From Aquabacterium sp. J223 (GTDB lineage Bacteria; Pseudomonadota; Gammaproteobacteria; Burkholderiales; Burkholderiaceae_C): DNA of 64,000 nucleotides. The stretch covers positions 1,240,001 to 1,304,000 of the forward strand of contig NZ_CP088297.1 of assembly GCF_024666615.1 (NCBI RefSeq), read 5' to 3'. The notes below the pieces were generated by a model. It did no database searches and was not told the origin of the DNA. It saw only the letters and a program-made list of their open reading frames with translations. The first letter of the stretch is position 1. Every line of letters begins with the position of its first letter. Shown one piece after another: positions 21,572 to 28,842 of the stretch. The position numbers and the translations under genes are program-made.

Positions 21572-23014
21572 ATGAACGTCCGCCAGATCCTGTTGGTCCT
21601 GAGGCTGCGCTGGTGGCTGGTGTTGCTGCTGTTCGTCCTTGTGATGATCACGGCGTTCGTGGTCACGATGCTGACGCCGAAGCAGTACACCGCGGACACG
21701 GCGCTGTTGATGGACGTCAAGGCGGACCCGCTGGTGGCGACGCTGGCGCCGCAGCTGGCGTCCCCGGCCTACCTGGCGACGCAGACGGAAATCATCCGCA
21801 GCGACCTGGTCGCCGGGCGGGTGGTGCGGATGCTCGGCTTGGCCCAAAGCCCGGCCGCGGTGGCGCAGTGGCGCGAAGAGACCCAAGGCCGGATTCCGCT
21901 GGAGTCGTACTTCGGTTCACTGCTTCAACGCGGGCTGTACGTTGAGCCGGCCCGTGGCAGCAACATCCTCACGTTGTCGTTCACCGGGACCGATCCGAAG
22001 TTTGCTGCGGCCGCTGCCAACACGTTCGCCCGGGCGTACCTGGACCTCAGCACCGAGCTGCGGCTCGAGCCGGCGCGCCAGTACGGCACCTTCTTCGACG
22101 AGCGCCTGAAGTCGCTGCGCAACCAACTCGAGGCCTCGCAAGCCAGGCTGTCGGCGTACCAGCAGAAGAGCGGCATCGTGGCCACCGACGACCGGGTCGA
22201 CCTGGAGACGGCCAAGCTGAACGCGATCATGGGCCAGTTGGCCAGCGCCCAGGCGGAATTGGCCGACACCACCAGCCGCCAGCGCAACTCGGGCATCGAG
22301 ACTTCGCCGGACGTGCAGGCCAGCGGCGTCGTGCAAGGCCTCAAGTCGCAGCTGGCGAGCGCGGAAACCAAGCTGTCCGAGATCAGCTCCATCGTCGGCA
22401 GCAGCCACCCGCAGCGCATCGCGCTGGAGGCGCAGATCGCGGAATTGCGCCGGCAGATCAGTTCGGAGATGCGTCGGGTCTCCGGCACCACGGCGACGGT
22501 CAACCGGGTGACCGGTCAGAAGATCGCGGAACTGGCGTCGATGGCCGAAGAGCAGAAGCGCAAGGTGCTGAGCCTGCGGGCGGAACGCGACGAGATGTCC
22601 GTGCTGTCGAAGGACGTGGAGACGGCGCAGCGGGCCTACGAGGCCGTGGCCCAGCGTCGGACCCAGTTGTCCATCGAGAGCGTGGCGGATCAGGCGAGTG
22701 CGCGAGTGCTGAGCCCGGCCATCGAGCCCATCCAGCATTCGAAGCCCAGCCTGGCGAAGAACATGGCCGGTGGTGCAATCGTCGGGCTCTTGATCGGCAT
22801 CGGAGCCGCTGTCGCCCTAGAGCTCTTCGACCGTCGGGTCCGCAGCGCCTCTGACCTGGCGATGGACGAGCGGGTGCCTGTGCTTGGCGTGCTGTCGAAG
22901 AAGCCGGTGCTGTCGTGGCCCGGGATGTCGGCCGGCCGCCGCCTCGCGCTGCCAGGCCCGCCGGCGGGAGGCGGCTTCCCGCGGCTCTCGATGGACACGA
23001 GGGACGTGGGATGA
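21572..23014 (+). CDS. epsF: Chain-length determinant protein EpsF (Wzz/PCP family)
   Basis: A 480-residue inner-membrane protein with the polysaccharide co-polymerase layout: a TM helix near residues 13-33, a large periplasmic domain with long coiled-coil stretches (roughly 165-390), and a second TM helix (GGAIVGLLIGIGAAVALELF) preceded by the proline-containing PSLAK. It sets polymer length together with the EpsG kinase and contacts EpsE. ATG 21572 follows a GAGAGG site. The stop overlaps epsG as ATGA. Confidence 0.93.
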   Translation: MNVRQILLVLRLRWWLVLLLFVLVMITAFVVTMLTPKQYTADTALLMDVKADPLVATLAPQLASPAYLATQTEIIRSDLVAGRVVRMLGLAQSPAAVAQWREETQGRIPLESYFGSLLQRGLYVEPARGSNILTLSFTGTDPKFAAAAANTFARAYLDLSTELRLEPARQYGTFFDERLKSLRNQLEASQARLSAYQQKSGIVATDDRVDLETAKLNAIMGQLASAQAELADTTSRQRNSGIETSPDVQASGVVQGLKSQLASAETKLSEISSIVGSSHPQRIALEAQIAELRRQISSEMRRVSGTTATVNRVTGQKIAELASMAEEQKRKVLSLRAERDEMSVLSKDVETAQRAYEAVAQRRTQLSIESVADQASARVLSPAIEPIQHSKPSLAKNMAGGAIVGLLIGIGAAVALELFDRRVRSASDLAMDERVPVLGVLSKKPVLSWPGMSAGRRLALPGPPAGGGFPRLSMDTRDVG

Positions 23015-23928
23015 GCACCGTGAAGATGATGTCCGGAAAAGCGCGTAATGCCGATCGATCGATCGGCGCCATCCTCGTCGACTCGGGTCGACTGCTCCCA
23101 TCGGACGCCGAACGCATCCTGCAGTACCAGAAGGAGCATGGGCTGCCCTTCGGCGAAGCCGGCGTGCAGCTCGGCCTGCTGACAGAAGCCGACATCCTGT
23201 ACGCGCTGTCGCTGCAGTTCGACTATCCCTTCCTGTCGGGCCCCAACCGGCCGGTCAGCGACGAGATCATCGTGGCCTACCGCCCGTTCAGCGTCGAGGG
23301 CGAGCGGCTGAGGTCGTTGCGCAGCCAATTGCAGTTGCGTTGGTTCGACGAGCATGGCAAGCGAAGCGCGCTGGCGCTCGTAGGCACCCGCCGAGGCGAG
23401 GGCCGCAGCCACCTGGCGGCGAACCTTGCCGTGACGTTCGCGCAAGCCGGCGAACGCACGCTGCTCATCGATGGCGACCTGCGCAATCCCAGGCAGCATC
23501 GGCTCTTCAAGCTGGAGAACCAAGTGGGCCTGTCCAGTCTGCTGGCGGGGCGCCTGCAGGACCAGGTGGTGAGCTTTGTTCCCGGCATCCCGGGTTTGGC
23601 GGTTCTGCCCGCCGGGCCACCGCCGCCGAACCCCGAGGAGCTGTTGGGGCGGCCCGCGTTCGACCGCGTCCTGCAGCAGAGCATGTCGGCCTTCGACGTG
23701 GTCCTCATCGACACGCCCTCCATGGACACCGGCGCCGACGCCATGTTGCTGAGCCGGTTCGCCGGCGCGGCGCTGGCGATCGCACGGACCGGCCTCACCC
23801 GAACCAATGCCTTCGGCTACCTGTTGAACCTGATGCAGGACTCAGGCGTGAAGGTGGTCGGGTCTGCACTCGTCGATGTCCCACCTCTGCGAGCGCGTCG
23901 TCGTTCGCTGTTCCGCAGGAGCGCTTGA
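23011..23928 (+). CDS. epsG: Chain-length determinant tyrosine kinase EpsG (BY-kinase-like)
   Basis: A cytoplasmic 305-residue P-loop protein related to bacterial tyrosine kinases that pair with Wzz proteins. The Walker A region reads GTRRGEGRSHLAANLA, with Arg where classical P-loops have Lys, as in other EpsG proteins. LLIDGDLRNPRQHRLF is the Walker A' motif and VVLIDTPSMD the Walker B. The C-terminus lacks the Tyr-rich cluster of classical BY-kinases. The N-terminal 80 residues resemble the GspE N-terminal domain (ILVDSGRLLPSDAERIL). Separate from, but coupled to, epsF. Confidence 0.9.
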   Translation: MSTVKMMSGKARNADRSIGAILVDSGRLLPSDAERILQYQKEHGLPFGEAGVQLGLLTEADILYALSLQFDYPFLSGPNRPVSDEIIVAYRPFSVEGERLRSLRSQLQLRWFDEHGKRSALALVGTRRGEGRSHLAANLAVTFAQAGERTLLIDGDLRNPRQHRLFKLENQVGLSSLLAGRLQDQVVSFVPGIPGLAVLPAGPPPPNPEELLGRPAFDRVLQQSMSAFDVVLIDTPSMDTGADAMLLSRFAGAALAIARTGLTRTNAFGYLLNLMQDSGVKVVGSALVDVPPLRARRRSLFRRSA

Positions 23929-24801
23929 ATGGCCGCGGTGCTGGGCGCCTCTTCTCCGGTGCGATTCAACCTTTCGTGGTTGTGGGTCGCCGTCGGCCTC
24001 GTGGTCATGTACGCGCCCAGTTATTGGGACGCGGCGCATGGCCTTTGGCAGTCTGACGACTTCGGCCATGGCCCGATCATCGTGGCCGTGTTGGCTTGGC
24101 TGTTCTGGAACAAGCGAGCGGAGATTGCGGCCGCGCCGGTCGAGCGCAGCGGCACCCTGGGATGGCTGCTGCTGAGCGTCGGTCTTTTCCTCTACCTGAT
24201 CGGCCGTGTCTTCAGCGCATCCAGTCTCGAGTTCGGTTCGCACCTTTTCGTTGTGCCGGCGGTGCTGCTGCTGTTGCGCGGTCCGACGGCGGTGAGGGTG
24301 GCCTGGTTCCCCATCTTCTACCTCGTATTCCTTGCGCCGCTTCCCGCCAGTTTCGTCGACCTGATCACCGGCCCGCTGAAGAGCTGGATCTCGCACATCG
24401 TGGTCGACCTGCTCTACGCCGCGGGCTACCCCATCGGGCGGACGGGCGTGATGATCAACATCGGTCCGTACCAGCTGCTGGTAGCCGATGCATGCTCCGG
24501 GCTCCATTCGATGTTCAGCCTGTCGGCGCTTGGGACGCTTTACATGTATTTGATGGCGCGCAAGAGCTGGCTGCACAACGCCGTCATGATCGCGTCCATC
24601 CTGCCCATTGCGTTTGCTGCGAACATCATCCGAGTCATCGTCCTGGTGCTGGTGACCTACCACATGGGTGACGAAGCGGGACAGGGTTTCCTGCACGGTG
24701 CCGCCGGCATGGTGCTGATGGTTGCCGCATTGATGTTCTTCTTTCTACTGGATAGCTTTCTGCTTCTGGTTATAAAAAGTAGAGCGGATAATCGCAACTA
24801 A
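23929..24801 (+). CDS. xrtB: Exosortase B (XrtB)
   Basis: A 290-residue polytopic transpeptidase of the exosortase family. The three catalytic residues are visible: Cys in ADACSGLHSMFSLSALG, Arg in NIIRVIVLVLVTYHMG and His in GFLHGAAGM. An N-terminal YWDAAHGLWQSDDFGHGPIIV segment is also typical. Exosortases cut PEP-CTERM proteins and anchor them; the B type accompanies EpsD-EpsI loci. It begins one base after the epsG stop region, and its last 20 or so codons fall where the local base composition drops sharply. Confidence 0.95.
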   Translation: MAAVLGASSPVRFNLSWLWVAVGLVVMYAPSYWDAAHGLWQSDDFGHGPIIVAVLAWLFWNKRAEIAAAPVERSGTLGWLLLSVGLFLYLIGRVFSASSLEFGSHLFVVPAVLLLLRGPTAVRVAWFPIFYLVFLAPLPASFVDLITGPLKSWISHIVVDLLYAAGYPIGRTGVMINIGPYQLLVADACSGLHSMFSLSALGTLYMYLMARKSWLHNAVMIASILPIAFAANIIRVIVLVLVTYHMGDEAGQGFLHGAAGMVLMVAALMFFFLLDSFLLLVIKSRADNRN

Positions 24802-24815
24802 TTTTAGCGGTCAAT

Positions 24816-26364
24816 ATGCCTGAGCATTTACGGGCGCTTGTCGCTATTCTTTTTCTCTCAGGCTGCGCGTTCCTCATTGAGCGCCACGCATTGTCGTCTG
24901 CCCAACTGCGCAATGATCTTGCTCGGCGGCGGAACGCTTGGTTAGCAATAACTGTAATCACCTTTCTAAGCGCAAACTTTTGGCTGTTTCTCGTTGGAAC
25001 AGCAGTCGTTATATTTTTCTCGATCTCCCGAGAGCAAAATAAGGTTGCTTTATATTTTGCACTACTATTTGCTATACCCCCATTCGAAATGCCGATTCCC
25101 GGGTTTGGAGTGGTGCAGCAAATATTTCCGATAAATTACCCCCGGCTGCTTGCAATTCTGATTCTTCTAAGACAATTTTTCCGAAGTTCTTCTGCGTCAA
25201 AATTAACTAGCTTTGGTGCTCTAACCCTAGATAAATGGGTTGCAGCATACTTTCTAGTGCACGTAGGGTTTCTTGTCGCATTTCACTCGTTAACGCAGAT
25301 TCAACGTGGCATATTGGTATTATTTTTGGATACAGTGCTGCCATATTATGTAATTTCCAGAAGTGCTGGAGCTACAAAACCCTTAAAGGAAGCGCTTGTT
25401 GCACTGGTCCTTGCGATACTTATTCTTACGCCGGTGGCGATATTTGAGTGGGCACGTCACTGGTTGCTCTACAGCCAGCTTGATGAGGTCATGGGGGGTG
25501 CCCTGGAAATTCGGCGGTTACCTGGGGCGCGGTGATGGGGTTAGAGCTATTGCGAGCGGCTCTCATCCAATCGCGTTCGGGTTTACCATGGCACTAGGCT
25601 TATGCTTGTACTGTGCGCTGCACGGCGAACTGAAGCGGCCACTGTATCGTATTGTTGGTTGGGCGGCGTTTGCCTTCGCTTTGATCGCCTCAATTTCTAG
25701 GGGTCCCTGGGTCGGGGCAGCGGCAGGCCTGTGCGTTGTCTACTTTACTGGCAGTGAGTCGCTAGACGTAAAGTTGAGGAGGGCTGCGCTTGGTTCCCTG
25801 CTCGTAATTGGCTTGTTGGCTCTAACGCCGTATGGGCAAAAGGCGGTCGATTATCTACCTTTCGTCGGTACTGTCGACGAGGGCTCAGTCGTCTACCGAG
25901 AGCGGGTTTTTTCCGTATCGCTTCAGGTCATCCTTCAATATCCCTTGTTTGGAGCGCACTCGTACTCAGGAAGCGCACTTGAAGAATTGCGACAAGGGGA
26001 GGGAATTATAGATATTGTCAACGCTTATGTTGGCGTTGCACTTGGCAATGGCTTGGTCGGCCTCCTGGTATACGTTGGGGTCTTGCTCGCATCCCTTTTC
26101 ACCGTGTGGCGGTCTTGGCTGCGCAGCAGGCGCGTCGAAAAAAGCTTAGATAACATCGGGCGCGCATTACTCGGCGGCCTTGTCGCAATGCTCGTGACGT
26201 TGGCTACAACAAGCATGGTCGGTTTGATCTATCAGTTGTATTGGATCCTTGCCGGGCTCTCTGCAGGTTATGCGTTAGCAGTGTCGATGAGGGCGGCGAG
26301 CAGCGGTTCGTTGGCTGATTCTAGCTACGCACACACCCGCTACATGGCGAGCAACTGGCGATGA
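24816..26364 (+). CDS. O-antigen ligase/polymerase (Wzy/WaaL-like) membrane protein, frameshifted
   Basis: About 515 residues when corrected: a polytopic inner-membrane protein with a Wzy_C-like domain. The central SISRGPWVGAAAGL stretch and the large loop with YRERVFSVSLQVILQYPLFG fit polymerases/ligases of EPS loci. The break is in six G at 25493-25498; deleting one gives DEVMGVPWKFGGYLGRGDGVRAIASGSHPIAFG, which carries the substrate-binding-type GYL-R-RA-SG pattern of the family. ATG 24816 follows xrtB by 14 bases. Codon use is AT-rich and unlike the upstream eps genes. It probably polymerises repeat units in the periplasm. Confidence 0.75.
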
Positions 26365-27722
26365 ATCCTTCCCGCCTGCCGCTTAGGCGGCGGATGCTAA
26401 GTGCTGGAGGGTGGACAATAGTCGGTCATCTGGCAAGCCTGATCCTGAGAATGGGGAGCAGCCTGCTGACCACACGGTTTCTGGCACCAGAAACTTTCGG
26501 ACTTATGGCTATGACTACGACGGTCATGACCATCACAGGCCTTTTGACCGATGTTGGAATCAGAGAAAATTTGATTCGTAGTAGTCGAGCAGATGATCCG
26601 TTGTTCCGGTCAACAGCCTGGACAGTGCAAATAGCGCGAGGTCTTGTAATCTTCCTCGGCACGTGTGCAATCGCTTTAGTCCTTTCAGTTGCAAGCGACT
26701 TTGGGCTGGTATCGCCCGGTACTACGTATAGTGATCCCTTGTTGCCGATTCTAATTTCCGGTATCGCCGTTACCAGTATTATTGGCGGGTTCCACTCCAC
26801 CAAGGCCCACATTGCTAGCCGCAACTTCGACTTGGCTAGGCCAGTTCAAATTGAGCTTGCCGCTCAGATAGTTGGGTCCGCGGTAACGATATTTTTGGCT
26901 TGGAAGACTCGCTCAATATGGGCTTTGGTGGTGGGAACGCTCGTTGGAAGTTCGGTTGCAGTTCTCCTGAGTCACCTATACCTCGAGGGTCCGAAAGATC
27001 GGCTGGGATGGGACACGCCATCGCTGTCCGAAATACTAAAGTTTGGCAAATGGATTGCCGTCTCGTCTGCGGTGTCAGTTTTTGCCGTAAATGGAGATCG
27101 ACTTCTGCTGGGTGCATTGGTAGGCCCCCGAACACTTGGCCTATACAGTATTGCGTTTATGCTTCTAGCCGCTGCAGAGGGCGTCTTAATGAGATTAATT
27201 TCGGCGGTTGCGTTCCCTGCCCTTAGTGAGGCAAATCGAAAGGGAAGCGCAGAAGTCAAAGCGTTGCTCCGTAAGATGCGCTTGCCCTCCGATGGTGCGA
27301 TGCTGTTCTTTTCTGGACTATTATTTGTCACCGGATCAGAGTTGGTGGATTTACTCTACGATCCGCGCTACCTTGAGGCGGGGGCGATGCTAGAGATTTT
27401 GTCTCTTGGTATGGTGTTGTCGAGATATTCTCTCCTGCATCAAGCATACATGGCGCTCGGCCATTCGAAATACGTTGCTGCGGTCAATATCGTCTCAGTT
27501 GTGTCGCTATTTATTCTGGTGCCAGCCGGTTTTGCGATATTCGGCGTAGCAGGGGCGGTGGCGGCCATAGCATTAAGAAACGGCCCAACCCTGGCTGTGA
27601 TGCTTTATGCAAATAAGCGCTTGGGATTGAACGACTTCAAACTGGAACTGGCGCTCACTCCGTTTTGGGTGGTAGGGGCAGTAGTCGGAGTTGTTATGCT
27701 TAAGCTAATTTCAGCGATCTGA
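26361..27722 (+). CDS. Lipopolysaccharide/EPS flippase (Wzx-like, MOP superfamily)
   Basis: A 453-residue protein with about 12-14 predicted TM helices. The N-terminal RRRMLSAGGWTIVGHLASLILRMGSSLLTTRFLAPETFGL is the standard start of oligosaccharide flippases, and FGKWIAVSSAVSVFAVNGDRLLLGALVGPRTLGLYSIAF is the conserved middle. Such proteins move undecaprenyl-pyrophosphate repeat units to the periplasmic face. It overlaps the preceding gene as ATGA. AT-rich composition shows it belongs to the exchanged segment. Confidence 0.9.
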   Translation: MNPSRLPLRRRMLSAGGWTIVGHLASLILRMGSSLLTTRFLAPETFGLMAMTTTVMTITGLLTDVGIRENLIRSSRADDPLFRSTAWTVQIARGLVIFLGTCAIALVLSVASDFGLVSPGTTYSDPLLPILISGIAVTSIIGGFHSTKAHIASRNFDLARPVQIELAAQIVGSAVTIFLAWKTRSIWALVVGTLVGSSVAVLLSHLYLEGPKDRLGWDTPSLSEILKFGKWIAVSSAVSVFAVNGDRLLLGALVGPRTLGLYSIAFMLLAAAEGVLMRLISAVAFPALSEANRKGSAEVKALLRKMRLPSDGAMLFFSGLLFVTGSELVDLLYDPRYLEAGAMLEILSLGMVLSRYSLLHQAYMALGHSKYVAAVNIVSVVSLFILVPAGFAIFGVAGAVAAIALRNGPTLAVMLYANKRLGLNDFKLELALTPFWVVGAVVGVVMLKLISAI

Positions 27723-27744
27723 CTTGCGGCCGAGTCCTATTAAG

Positions 27745-28842
27745 ATGAAAATTACTTTTATTCTACCGACCCCAAATATGTCGGGTGGCGTTCGGGTTGC
27801 TGGTATTTATGCGGACTATCTTGTGGATAAAGGGCATCATGTCACGATGGTGTACCCTCCGCGGAATGTGGGATTGGCCGGCAAGTTTTGGCACCGCTTT
27901 TGGAATAGGACAGTGTCGACGACCCATCTCGATAAATGTAAGGCAATACAACGTGTCTTGGAAACGCCAAGAGCGGTTTCCGCCAGCGATGTGCCTGACG
28001 GCGATGTTGTTATTGCCACTTGGTGGGAGACTGCGGAATGGGTGGCGAAACTGCCGCCTATAAAAGGAGCTAAGGTCTACTTCATTCAGCATCACGAAAT
28101 TTTCTCATGGCTTCCCGTTGAGCGCGCTCAAAAGACATACCTCCTTCCAATGAAAAAGATCGTTGTTGCTCGGTGGTTAAAAGATGTCATGCGCGACGTC
28201 TATGGTGACGATGAAGTCGAGTTAGTTCCTAACGGAGTTGACCATAATCTGTTTTTCGCCCCCGAGCGAGGCAAGCAGGCCCAGCCAACCGTCGGATTCC
28301 TTTATGCTGGAGCCCATTTCAAAGGAGTTGACGTAACGCTGCGCGCGATTTCGTTGTTGAGAGATCGGCTGCCCAGCCTAAAGGTTGTTTCGTTCGGCAG
28401 CGAGCCATTCAAGGACGCTAAGACGAGGCAAATTGAGTTCACTCTCAACCCGCAACAAGAAAAGCTTCGCGAGTGTTACGCTGCTTGCGACGTCTGGCTT
28501 ACGGCAAGTCGGTCTGAAGGCTTCAACCTGCCGGCGTTGGAGGCCATGGCATGTCGAACACCTGTGGTATCAACAAGGACCGGCTGGCCTGAAGAAGCGA
28601 TCTTGCCTGGTGTAAATGGATGGCTTGTGGACGTTGACGACCATGTCGGCCTTTACAAAGCGGCCGCAAATGTTCTGGCGCAACCGGACGAAAGCTGGAA
28701 AATGCTGTCTGATGCGGCGTACCAAACCGCGGCCGGCTGCTCGTGGAATAGATCCTCTGCACTGTTCGAGAGGATATTGGTTGATGTTGCGACAGAAAAC
28801 GCTGCTGCGTTCAACTCCAAAAATGCTGATCATCACTTTTGA
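27745..28842 (+). CDS. Group-4 glycosyltransferase
   Basis: A 365-residue GT-B enzyme. The N-terminus MKITFILPTPNMSGGVRVAGIYA carries the glycine loop of GT4 acceptor domains. The C-terminal half has LVPNGVDHNLF, FLYAGAHFKGVDVTLRAI and TASRSEGFNLPALEAMACRTPVVST with the E-x7-E motif. ATG 27745 was preferred to TTG 27724. It is the only glycosyltransferase in the AT-rich segment, and its 3' end overlaps the convergent G8 gene by ten bases. The sugar donor is unknown. Confidence 0.9.
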   Translation: MKITFILPTPNMSGGVRVAGIYADYLVDKGHHVTMVYPPRNVGLAGKFWHRFWNRTVSTTHLDKCKAIQRVLETPRAVSASDVPDGDVVIATWWETAEWVAKLPPIKGAKVYFIQHHEIFSWLPVERAQKTYLLPMKKIVVARWLKDVMRDVYGDDEVELVPNGVDHNLFFAPERGKQAQPTVGFLYAGAHFKGVDVTLRAISLLRDRLPSLKVVSFGSEPFKDAKTRQIEFTLNPQQEKLRECYAACDVWLTASRSEGFNLPALEAMACRTPVVSTRTGWPEEAILPGVNGWLVDVDDHVGLYKAAANVLAQPDESWKMLSDAAYQTAAGCSWNRSSALFERILVDVATENAAAFNSKNADHHF

